In this document: positions 15,974 to 23,878 of the stretch, one piece after another
Position numbering within the stretch: the first letter of the stretch is position 1
Layout: each line of letters opens with the position of its first letter
Origin: a bacterium
Lineage (GTDB): Bacteria > Pseudomonadota > Alphaproteobacteria > SP197
Assembly (NCBI GenBank): GCA_028821455.1
Contig: JAPPGE010000014.1
Location: 1 to 64,000 of the forward strand
Direction of reading: 5' to 3'
DNA: 64,000 nucleotides
Translations under genes and position numbers: made by a program
Notes under the pieces: generated by a model
Databases searched by the model: none
The model's input: the letters and a program-made list of their open reading frames with translations, nothing else
What the model was told of the DNA's origin: nothing

Positions 15974-16954
15974 GTGGCCGTTGCCGAGGAGATGATGGCC
16001 GAGCCGATCTCGCTCACCATTGGCGGCAGGTCGCACTGGGGTGTAGCGTTGTTTGACGACGAGGCAGCGGGGGAGCGTGACGATGTCCAGATTTCGAACG
16101 ATGCCCTGCTGACGTTCTCGGGTTCGACAGTTCTCGACAATGGTGTCGAAGTCGCCATCCGCATCGAGGTCGAAGGCGAGAAAGCCAGTGATAACGCGGA
16201 TGCGAAGTTCGCTGAATTGTCGGGCTCCTTTGGCGCGATTCGTGTCGGCAATGACGATGTTGCCGGCAAGAAGATGGCCACGCTCGCACCGTACGCGACG
16301 TACTTCTACGGTATCAACGATGCGTACTGGTCGTTCTCGTATTCAAGCGCGTTTGATGGCGCTACGAGTGGTCAGACCTGGACGGACACGTACGCCAATG
16401 CCGGTGTAGGCGCTTCCGCGAATCTCACATATTTCTCGCCTGTGATCAACGGATTCCAGTTCGGCGCTACTTATGTGCCGGAAGCTGGTCAAGAAGCACC
16501 GTCGGGCACTGCGCCCGTCGGCAAGGGGAATGATGCGGTTTCCGTCGGCCTGCGCTACGACGGCGCGTTCGGCGATACTGGCATCGCCGCTTCTTTTGGA
16601 TTCACGAACCACGACGGTGCTGAAGTCACCACAAGTGAGTGGGGTGCTGGTCTGGTCGTCTCCATGATGGGTGTGTCACTCGGCGGCTCCATGAGTGTGC
16701 AGGACGATGAGAGCAACGACGACCTGACTCAGATGGACCTCGGAATCAGTTATGGCGAAGGTGCCTGGACAGTCAGTGCGAATGTCGGCAATGCCACCGA
16801 CGACGATGCGAACATTGACACTGACTTTGCACGTCTGCTGGCCAACTACAATCTCGGGCCAGGTATCAACGTGGCAGGCGCGCTCGGCAATGATTCGCCG
16901 ATCACTGGCAACGACACCTCGTTCGCCGGTATCGCGTTGGGTATCAGTTTCTGA
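15974..16954 (+). CDS. Silent outer-membrane porin 5, lacking a signal peptide
   Basis: A 326-residue porin. GTG-GCC-GTT-GCC leads into EEMMAEPISLTIGG; INGFQFGATYVPEAG and GISYGEGAWTVSANVG follow; it ends AGIALGISF with terminal Phe. An in-frame TAG at 15941 and the absence of any ATG before the mature sequence leave it without a signal peptide. It is closest to porin 2 (RSHWGVALFDDEA versus RSHWGVAIFDNEA). The frame is intact and it is followed by the hairpin and sulfotransferase 5. It lies in the same orientation as porin 4, so recombination between their 5' ends would delete, not invert, the 4.9 kb between. Confidence 0.88.
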   Translation: MAVAEEMMAEPISLTIGGRSHWGVALFDDEAAGERDDVQISNDALLTFSGSTVLDNGVEVAIRIEVEGEKASDNADAKFAELSGSFGAIRVGNDDVAGKKMATLAPYATYFYGINDAYWSFSYSSAFDGATSGQTWTDTYANAGVGASANLTYFSPVINGFQFGATYVPEAGQEAPSGTAPVGKGNDAVSVGLRYDGAFGDTGIAASFGFTNHDGAEVTTSEWGAGLVVSMMGVSLGGSMSVQDDESNDDLTQMDLGISYGEGAWTVSANVGNATDDDANIDTDFARLLANYNLGPGINVAGALGNDSPITGNDTSFAGIALGISF

Positions 16955-16980
16955 TCAGTTCGACTGAAGTCTGATTTGCA

Positions 16981-17011
16981 AGGGAGCGATCCTCGTGGTC
17001 GCTCCCTTTTC
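16981..17011 (+). terminator. Conserved porin-sulfotransferase intercistronic hairpin 5
   Basis: AGGGAGCGA...TCGCTCCCT, a 9-bp stem extended by a wobble pair, followed by TTTTC, 27 bp after the porin 5 stop. It has the best intrinsic-terminator shape of the five. Confidence 0.8.
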
Positions 17012-17028
17012 ATTGGGGCAGTTCGGAA

Positions 17029-17889
17029 ATGGGTGACATAGTCTGGCTCGCCAGCTACCCCAAGTCAGGCAACACGTGGATGCGTGCGTTCCTGCACAAT
17101 TTCTTCTTCAATGCGAAGCGTCCGGTCAATCTCAATAAATTGCAGGGCCAGGTTTCCCAGAGCGACGGAATGCTCATGTGGTTCCAGATGCTCGACAAAC
17201 GTCCTTGCGAAGAATGGACGGCGGAAGACGTGGCGCGCATGCGGCCCAAGGTCAATGAACTCATTGCCAGAGGTCAAACCGGGTCCGTGTTCTGCAAGAC
17301 CCATAACGCGATGGTGACCGCATACGGCTTTCCCACCATCAATCTTCAGGTGACCTCAGGGGCAATCTACATCGTGAGAAATCCTCTCGACTTGGCTTCA
17401 TCGCTTGCCGACTACTCGGGGATCACCGTGGAGAAGGCAGTCGACTGGTTGGAGACAGACGATCTCGAAACTGAGAGTAATCCAGCATTCAATCACATCA
17501 AGCTCAGGCTCGGAAGCTGGTCTCAACATGTCGAGAGCTGGACCGGACGGCCCAATCCTCGTCTCCATGTCGTGCGCTATGAAGATATGCTGGCGAATCC
17601 TGAAAGGGCCTTCGGGGAGGTATCCCGTTTCCTGCGGCTGAAGCCATCTCGCCAGAGGCTCCTTCGAGCCGTCAGGAATTCATCGTTTGACACCATGCGG
17701 CGACAGGAGGAGAGACACGGTTTCAACGAACGCTCTGCGCACCAGGAGAGGTTCTTCCGCCGTGGCACGGCCGGGGGATGGAAAGAGGAATTGACAGATG
17801 AGCAGGTCAGGCGGATCTGCGAAACCCATGGAGACCAGATGAAGCGCTTCGGCTACCTGTCACCGGGCGGACAGCCCACCATCGGGTGA
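17029..17889 (+). CDS. PAPS-dependent sulfotransferase, cassette 5
   Basis: A 286-residue sulfotransferase starting MGDIVWLASYPKSGNTW. The 3'-PB motif is YIVRNPLDLASSLADY and the C-terminal motif RRGTAGGWKEELTDEQ. The segment after the 3'-PB (SGITVEKAVDWLETDDLE) is clearly different from the other copies, suggesting a different acceptor (inference). A GGGG-rich Shine-Dalgarno follows the hairpin. No coiled-coil gene follows; the array ends here, next to an NCS2 gene fragment. Confidence 0.9.
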   Translation: MGDIVWLASYPKSGNTWMRAFLHNFFFNAKRPVNLNKLQGQVSQSDGMLMWFQMLDKRPCEEWTAEDVARMRPKVNELIARGQTGSVFCKTHNAMVTAYGFPTINLQVTSGAIYIVRNPLDLASSLADYSGITVEKAVDWLETDDLETESNPAFNHIKLRLGSWSQHVESWTGRPNPRLHVVRYEDMLANPERAFGEVSRFLRLKPSRQRLLRAVRNSSFDTMRRQEERHGFNERSAHQERFFRRGTAGGWKEELTDEQVRRICETHGDQMKRFGYLSPGGQPTIG

Positions 17890-17989
17890 ATTGCCCGTGA
17901 CCTCCCGATCACGTCGTTGCGATCGGAAGTGGGGTCGGGATTCGATTGCTGGCACCGGACAGTTGCAAGGCTGCGGACGATATTGGGAG

Positions 17990-18420
17990 TCAGATGTCCT
18001 CGGGCAGGACCTGGTTCAGCACGATGGCGATGATGGCCGTGGGAAGCAGGCCGGAAACGGCCATGGTGTGGAGGACGCCCGGCAGGTATTGGACTGCGGT
18101 GGGGACCAGGTTGAGACCGAGCCCGAAGACTAGGGAAACGGCGATGATCACCATGTTCCAGCGGTTCATGGTGACTCCTGCCAGCATGTTGAGGCCGGCG
18201 GCGGCCACCATGCCGAACATCACGATGACGCCGCCGAGGACGGGGAGCGGCATGGAGGCGATCACCGCGCCGATCTTCGGCAGGAATCCGCAGAGGACGA
18301 GGATGATGGCGCCGATCGTGACGACGTGCCGGCTCATGATTCCGGTCATGCCGACAATGCCGACGTTCTGGCTGAACGAGGTGTTGGGAAGGCCGCCGAA
18401 GACAGATGCCACCGCGGTTC
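17990..18420 (-). pseudogene. 3' fragment of an NCS2 uracil/xanthine permease gene
   Basis: About 430 bp that match the 3' end of the intact permease at 58513-59832. The translation runs from SVFGGLPNTSFSQNVGIVG to TAIIAIVLNQVLPEDI, about 140 residues, with over 90 percent nucleotide identity by eye. Similarity stops sharply near 18420 (CCACCGCGGTT). No 5' part is present, so it is not functional. Both copies lie in the same orientation. Confidence 0.88.
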
Positions 18421-18627
18421 ATGGCCATCCCCTTGGTGGGTCTGAATGCCCCGAGATCGCTCCTGGTCTCAAGCCAAGTTCACGTCGGCGCGGTGAAAAC
18501 CCGGGTCGGCACTGAAGACACGCGCGGAGCCGTGATGGTCATTCGGCATGGTCGGAGAAGGCCATGGCCATGCGTCAACTGCGCCGTTGGACATCCCTGG
18601 CAAATCCGGCGGCATCCGTACCAGGCG

Positions 18628-19098
18628 TCATGGCTCTCGCTGGTCGGGGGGAGGGCGCCAGGGGAGCACATGGCTCGCCGCTCCGGCAACCCGGACGCCC
18701 GGCGGGCGGGAGTGGATGGCGACGATGGCGATATCGCCGGGAAGCGTGGCGCCCTCTCTCACCCACCAGGTGTCCGTGCCGTCGGTGATGCCGGCACGAA
18801 GGTCGCCTGATGTTCCAAGGATGCTGAACCAGTCGTAGTCCGGAGGCGGCTCCGGAATGTCGAGGGGTGAGTCAGGAGCCTCGAAGACTGTGGCGATGAC
18901 GGTTTCATCGACGAGCGGTTCGCCGGGTTGCAGTGCGGCGAGGCGTTCCTCGTTCTCCAGGACTTCGGCCACGAGTTCCTGGCGCTTGCTGCACAGCGTG
19001 AGGAGTTCACTCTCGATGGCGAGGGCCGCCAGGACGTCGTCGCCCGCCACCGCCGGGACCGCCACATCCGCTGCCGTTGCCGCCGCTGTTGCCATCAT
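18628..19098 (-). CDS. Possible type IVb pilus/conjugation PilP-like protein
   Basis: A 156-residue frame from the ATG at 19098. Residues 15-50 form a helix (ESELLTLCSKRQELVAEVLE), then there is a Pro-rich linker, then ILGTSGDLRAGITDGTDTWW and VREGATLPGDIAIVAI, a pattern like the C-domain of PilP-family proteins (a beta module ending in a 'sets ... V/G...' turn). The tail after VRVAG may be read in the wrong frame. It lies downstream of two other degraded pilus-like genes in the same orientation. The assignment is tentative and the gene may be decayed. The 18430-18627 gap shows nothing. Confidence 0.35.
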   Translation of the reverse strand: MMATAAATAADVAVPAVAGDDVLAALAIESELLTLCSKRQELVAEVLENEERLAALQPGEPLVDETVIATVFEAPDSPLDIPEPPPDYDWFSILGTSGDLRAGITDGTDTWWVREGATLPGDIAIVAIHSRPPGVRVAGAASHVLPWRPPPDQREP

Positions 19099-19299
19099 TG
19101 TCCGCGGCCGGTCCGCCGCGATCGCCGCCATTCCTTCCGCCGTGACCCTCGGTCGTGCCGGGAACGGGGGTCGGAGTTGCCCTGTCCATGAGATTGCTGG
19201 GGACGTCGTTGAAGGAATCATAGTCCGCGGCGTTGTCGCCGTCGGTGTCGAATCCCATCTCGCGCCCACCGTCCCGATCCCGGCCTTCCGGGCTGTCGG

Positions 19300-20349
19300 C
19301 TACGTCGTTGCCGGAATTGTGGTCCGTGACGTCGTTTCCATCTGTGTTGATTCCGGTCCCGCGTTCGTCGTCCGGAGTGTCAGGCGAAGCGTGCGCGACT
19401 GGTATCGGGTGTCCGTCGCCGGCGAGATGCAGGCAACACTTCGGGTATCGGTCCTGGACGACACCTGGATGTCGGGTTGAGGCACAAGGGGGTCCGGATC
19501 CTGCCAGCAGCTCGATGAGACGAACTCCGGCGGGCCCCAGGAGGTTCCTGATGCCGTGACCGTCTTTAGGCGGCGGTAGATATCCTCACCGCTGATCGTG
19601 CGGTTATGGGGCTCTCCGGCATCGAACGAGCAGGCGAGGCGGTAGGTCACCCAGGTGCTCGTGTCTCCCCGGCATAAGACGCTCACGAGCTGCCAGGGCA
19701 GGTGTGCCGGGGCGCCGAGCGGGTCGTCCCTGCCGTTGACCGCTTGGACGATGTCGCGAGCGAAGACGCAGCGGCTCCCGTGGGTTTCGGTGGGGCAGGG
19801 CCTGATTTCCCCGTCGCGATCAAGGGCGGTCGTGACGACGGCAAAGGGATCCCCCACCTCGCCCGCCAACGCGACACGGCCGGAAGGGAGGCCCGTCATG
19901 CGCGCCGGGAGAACGGCATCGTCGCGCCCGGATCCGCCGACGGCCCTGGACCCGGCTAGCCAGTGGAGCGGTGGCGGCGGCGGAACGTCATCGGACTGCA
20001 GGTGCGGTGCCAAACGGACGCTGCGCTGATCGCGGCCCACACCCTTGAGGCGTTCAGGCTCGGCGTAGACGGTGAGGATGTCGTCGCAGTAGCGCGCGGA
20101 GAGGCCTCGTTGCGTCCACGAGTCCCGCCAGGGTGTCACGGGTGGCGCCGCCGTCCACCGGGTGAGGGACGTCGACTCGTCGAGGATGAATGTCTCGAGA
20201 CGATGCCACTCTCCTTCCAGTGCGTGGGCGTGGGAGAGCGCTTCCTGATCGGCGAGGGCTTGAGGAGTCGCTGAGACGGCGGGCGAGGCCGCCAGAAGGG
20301 ATGCAGCAACAAGGGGGCCAAGACGTCCCCGGTGACGGATATCAAGCAT
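19300..20349 (-). CDS. Secreted protein of the pilus-like cluster, probably frameshifted near the end
   Basis: 349 residues from an ATG that overlaps the previous stop by 8 bp (translational coupling). The N-terminus (RLGPLVAASLLAASPAVSA) is a signal peptide. The body contains Cys pairs (CDDILTVY, RPCPTETHGSRC, LVSVLCRG, RLACSFDAG, SSSCWQDPDP). After about residue 290 the sequence becomes Thr/Arg-rich and looks out of frame. In another frame the region 19100-19400 is Asp/Gly-rich (DTDGDNAADYDSF), so a frameshift near 19470 is likely. No family is recognised; the position suggests an outer-membrane or periplasmic pilus component. Confidence 0.4.
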   Translation of the reverse strand: MLDIRHRGRLGPLVAASLLAASPAVSATPQALADQEALSHAHALEGEWHRLETFILDESTSLTRWTAAPPVTPWRDSWTQRGLSARYCDDILTVYAEPERLKGVGRDQRSVRLAPHLQSDDVPPPPPLHWLAGSRAVGGSGRDDAVLPARMTGLPSGRVALAGEVGDPFAVVTTALDRDGEIRPCPTETHGSRCVFARDIVQAVNGRDDPLGAPAHLPWQLVSVLCRGDTSTWVTYRLACSFDAGEPHNRTISGEDIYRRLKTVTASGTSWGPPEFVSSSCWQDPDPLVPQPDIQVSSRTDTRSVACISPATDTRYQSRTLRLTLRTTNAGPESTQMETTSRTTIPATT

Positions 20350-21230
20350 CCCTATCTCCTGTTCCGGAAGCTGCGAGCGGGGTGGCGAGTGCCTCGAAGG
20401 CCTCTTTGAGGAGGCGGCGCGGCGTCAGCATGCGGCCGTCGACGCGCCGACCGGTGCGTCCTGTGCCGACGACGCGGGTGATCTCGAGGCCGGCGATGGG
20501 CGCCAGCGCATCGTGGGTGCGCCGCAGGGGCGGCGGACCGGTTAGCGTCACGGTCCAGGGTTGCGAGGGCGCGCGCTAGAAGGTGATGGTCGTTGCCCAG
20601 GGCCCGGCTATACGATCGACCTTCTCTCTCAGGGCAAGGAAGGTGGACCGCTCACCGCCCGTCCATTGGACGAGAACGGGATCGAGTTCCGTCACCGACC
20701 ATGCCATCTGGCCGATCATCGAAGAAAGCCGCCACGATCGCGTGACATGCTCTTCCGTGAGGCGCCTTGAGAGTTCGATGTCGTGTCCGGGCTCGAGGGA
20801 CCAGCGGACCACCAGGGCAGGGCGTGACCGAAAGGCGGGCCATTCGCTCAAGATTCCCGGGTCCTGCAGCGAGGCCACGCAGGAAACCTCGTCCGTGTGC
20901 CATCCCGGGACCTCCACCAGCGCGGATTTGAGCGCACGGTCGCAGGCCTCGATCAGCGCGGCGCCTGCGATCGCGACCTCGACCTCGGTGGGTGGTGCAG
21001 GGAGTGCAACCTTCTCCCTCTCCTCGAGGGGGGTGCCGGTCAACAGCCAACCGGCGACCGCGGCGCTCCAGGCCCGTGTAGGGACAGGTGCTCTCGAGGT
21101 GCAGGACACGATAGCCCGCTGCCGGTTCCTGCATGCCGGCGATATCGGCGGCAAGGTCTCTCGTCGCGTCTTCTGTCGCCTGGTGACAGGCCGCAAGGCC
21201 GGCCACCAGGCGACAGAAGAATAGGTCTCA
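20342..21230 (-). pseudogene. Degraded type IVb pilus accessory gene (PilO/TcpD-like guess)
   Basis: Coherent coding sequence is split three ways. First, AACHQATEDATRDLAADIAG to VLHLESTCPYTGLE at about 21200-21060. After a frameshift near 21060 comes WLLTGTPLEEREKVALPAPP through to PWATTITF at 20579. An in-frame TAG at 20576 is followed in the same frame by PWTVTLTGPPPLRRTH and AGLEITRVVGTGRTG to 20342. One frameshift and one nonsense codon make it non-functional. The family guess rests on neighbours and on the repeated W-x-L/T-x-T-G pattern and is weak. Confidence 0.4.
21169..21220. repeat. Perfect 17-bp inverted repeat (large hairpin)
   Basis: TCTTCTGTCGCCTGGTG at 21169-21185 is the exact reverse complement of 21204-21220. 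The 18-nt centre itself contains GGCC-GCAA-GGCC, so the whole 52 bp folds into one long hairpin. It sits directly after the stop of the regulator gene at 21228. There is no T tract, so it is not a classical terminator. Confidence 0.85.
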
Positions 21231-21713
21231 ATGCACCAGCCGGGTGTTGAGCGAGTTGAAGGGCCCGTGATCGAAGGGCAGCGGCATGCCACGCCGGCAG
21301 GGCGCCTGCGATGCACAATGGTCCCTGATCGCCCTGTGTTCCTCGGCGCTGGAATTCTCGACGATCCAGTTGCGGACCTGGTCGACCGTCGTCAGGCGCG
21401 GCGATGTGCCGCGCCTCAACCTGTTGACGAAGGAGGGATTGCCGGTGGCGGCGTAGCCGAGTTCGGACGACTTGATGCCGGTGATGGAAAGAACGGCTTC
21501 CACTTCGTCGACGAAGGCCTGGCCGAGCGGCGCGAAGCCCATGAAGACGAGAACCTTGTCTGCTGTCCTGAGAGAGGGGGAGCGTCCCCTGGCGAGGTCG
21601 GCCACGAAACAGGGATCGCCCAGCGACCGCTGTCCGAAGCTTGCCGGACTCATCTCGTGGCGGCGCATGTACGCCTCAACGGTCCAGAAGAAGGCTTTGT
21701 CGAGCTTGATCAT
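21228..21713 (-). CDS. Two-domain helix-turn-helix regulator
   Basis: A 161-residue DNA-binding protein starting MIKLDKAFFWTVEAYMRR (ATG 21713). It holds two similar HTH units: GDPCFVADLARGRSPSLRTA at about residues 25-60 and GNPSFVNRLRRGTSPRLTTV at about 85-120. Each has the shape of the small repressor-like domain in which FV..L..G.SP.L.T.D contacts DNA. The last 30 residues are different. Inverted CGGAACA repeats lie just before the start, suggesting autoregulation. No named family is claimed. Confidence 0.68.
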   Translation of the reverse strand: MIKLDKAFFWTVEAYMRRHEMSPASFGQRSLGDPCFVADLARGRSPSLRTADKVLVFMGFAPLGQAFVDEVEAVLSITGIKSSELGYAATGNPSFVNRLRRGTSPRLTTVDQVRNWIVENSSAEEHRAIRDHCASQAPCRRGMPLPFDHGPFNSLNTRLVH

Positions 21714-21715
21714 GA

Positions 21716-21743
21716 CGGAACATATGCGGAACAATCTGTTCCG
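21716..21743. promoter_or_regulatory. CGGAACA operator repeats before the HTH regulator
   Basis: CGGAACA occurs at 21716-21722 and 21727-21733, and its reverse complement TGTTCCG at 21737-21743. The last two form a perfect 7-3-7 inverted repeat (CGGAACA-ATC-TGTTCCG). A protein with two HTH units could bind these directly. Confidence 0.55.
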
Positions 21744-22014
21744 GCACAACCGCTCGTCGCTATCGCATTTCCTCAGAACCCCTCCGAAATTGTAGGTGGC
21801 TCAAGCTTCCATCATCCGGTCATCTTCACAGGATCGTCGGGGCCACCTGATGAGAATGTGTGCGGAGAATCACGAGTTTAGCCGCCGAGTTTCACGCAAG
21901 GCCACTCCTTGAGGCGACGGAACTTGGAACGACACAGGGTGCTGTCCAACGCCTCGGGCATTCCCGATCAGTCCGACAAGGAAGGAATGGCACGGCGAAG
22001 GCTGCTGGCCCTCT

Positions 22015-22344
22015 CTACCGAAGTTGTCTCAAAGCGAAGGGCCACGGGTTCAGTAGATGGAGCAAGAGACTGCCCGCATCCGCAAACCCCACGGCGTCGT
22101 GTATCGCCGATGTGTCTTCGGGCGAGAGCCTGCGGAGTGCCACCGAGTCCGGCTCCACGCCTGCGCGGATAAGCGCGGCCTCCATCAGCTGGGTGATCGC
22201 AGCGAGTCTGGCAGGTTCCTCGGCAAGGGCGCTCTTGCCCATGCCGATCGCATCGGTCCAGAGAGTCGTCTCCGAGCTCAGCCTTGGCGCACCGGCCACA
22301 ATTGGTGCGAGGTCCTCCGAGGTCTCGCCCTGCGCCGCCGCCAC
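22015..22344 (-). CDS. Hypothetical protein
   Basis: A 109-residue frame from a GTG. The composition looks coding (Asp/Glu-rich, SPEDTSAIHDAVGFADAG; ARLAAITQLMEAALIRAG) but no family is recognised and no good Shine-Dalgarno is seen. Neighbouring genes are decayed, so it may be a remnant. The 21744-22014 gap holds nothing recognisable. Confidence 0.35.
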   Translation of the reverse strand: MAAAQGETSEDLAPIVAGAPRLSSETTLWTDAIGMGKSALAEEPARLAAITQLMEAALIRAGVEPDSVALRRLSPEDTSAIHDAVGFADAGSLLLHLLNPWPFALRQLR

Positions 22345-22429
22345 GAGAACATGGAGTGATGCAGGATCCAGATTTTGCGCTGCCGCACCATCGATTCAGC
22401 AAAGACCAGGCACACGAGGACCACGGTTC

Positions 22430-22730
22430 TCATCGCGGCACCAAGTCGAATCGGATCTCGTCCAGCACAACCCGGACGTTCTTGGAACGTGACACGTTGA
22501 TGGCCACGCCCCGATTGCCATCAATTGGCGATCCATCGCTGGCGAGTACCTCAAGGTCTTCAATGAGCGTGCCGGCTGGCGAGAAGAACGCGGGTACCAC
22601 CCGTATCTCGCCGCCCATGCGCGGCATGGCTGGAATCGGGCAGAAGTTGACGTAGGCCACGTCACCTTCCCTTTCTGCCAACATGCGCGGACGAAGCACG
22701 ATGTACCGTAGGCCTCCCGAGAATACATCC
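22430..22730 (-). CDS. Hypothetical protein, C-terminal fragment
   Basis: The last about 100 residues of a longer open frame look coding (LRYIVLRPRMLAEREGDVAY, FFSPAGTLIEDLEVLASDG, VRVVLDEIRFDLVPR). It resembles a beta-rich domain, but no family is recognised. The part upstream of 22730 looks non-coding, so a start is missing and the gene is probably truncated. Confidence 0.35.
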
Positions 22731-22925
22731 GGCGACAACCACGGTGAGCCGGGCGAGTCGATGTGAGTCCTCCTGAGCGGGCCGCACACCGGAGAGTGGC
22801 AGGACGAGGCGACGGGCGACGAGGGTGACCTGGTCGATCTCATCATGGCTGTGCGCGGGCTGCCCGACATCGCCTCCACGTTGCCGTAGGCGAGCATCTT
22901 CCTCGGCGGCGCCAACGTCATCGCC

Positions 22926-23657
22926 ATGCCTCGTCCGTCGGCCAGGGCCGATGCGAAACCGGTTGCGGTCGATGAGAGCACCGATGCCCAGGCGAGGCGG
23001 AAGAAGGCGGCGAAGACCTGGGAGAAGTGCCGTCCCTTGCGGCAGGGCGAACAGTCGCCAGGGGCGGCCTATCTCATCAAGCGGAAGATCGCGGTCGACA
23101 AGGCTTCGAGCCTGCGCTGGTCGCCGCGGCTTGCCACACCGAACGACGACGGCGAGCTCGTGAAGATGCCGGCACTCGTGGCGAGGATCGAGACCTGGGA
23201 CGGCCGGTTCCGCGGCGTCCAGCGGGTCTTCCTCGACCGCAGCGGCGAGAAGGCGGCCTTGACCGGCGGCGCGAAAAAGCACCAGGGCGACCTCGGTGAG
23301 GGCGGCGTGTGGTCCGGCAACCGGCAGGCGCGACGGGTCTTGCTGACCGAGGGCGTAGAGGACGCACTTGCCGCCATCACAGCGTTGCCGTCGGATACGC
23401 TCGAGACTCACGCCGTAGTGGCGAGCGCCGGGGCGCCCCGCATGGTGCTGGATTGCGAGAACCTGACCTGCATCAACAGCACCGGACGGCGCGCGAACCT
23501 CATCGGGGCCAGGGCATGCCGTCAGGCGGACGGGAAACTCACCGGCTACTTTGGCGATATCCGGCAGCAATGCCGCCCGGTCATGGAGATGAACGGCTTT
23601 CTTTCGGTGATCGATTGCCAGGGGACATGCGAGGCAGCGCTCGACGCGCTCGCCTGA
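22926..23657 (+). pseudogene. Chimera: plasmid primase/Toprim fragment joined to a STAS domain
   Basis: 243 codons. The first about 170 look like the primase/Toprim proteins of mobile elements: TWEKCRPLRQGEQSPGAAYL, RWSPRL, MPALVARIETWDG, GVQRVFLDRSGEKA and the Toprim start LLTEGVEDALAAITALP. Right after VVASAGAPRM the sequence switches to a STAS domain of anti-sigma-factor antagonists: VLDCENLTCINSTGRRANL, RACRQADGKL, QQCRPVMEMNGFLSVIDC, EAALDALA. The Toprim acidic motif (DxD) is missing. It is probably the product of a deletion joining two genes, and neither half is complete. Confidence 0.6.
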
Positions 23658-23878
23658 GGGAGAAAACCGGTGAGCATCGCATGCCTGCCTGGTTCCGGCC
23701 GTCTCAAGGAACGCGCGGAACCGGGAGTCGAAGGGATTGGCGGGCAGTGGCAACTTTCCCGTTCTGCGTGCGAGGCGATGTCCGCAGCCATCGATGGCGC
23801 CCCGGGACCGGATTGCCGCAATGCCCGAAGCGGGTCCGTAGGGCCGCGCCCGCTGCCAACAGTCCGAAGCTGCTGGCG

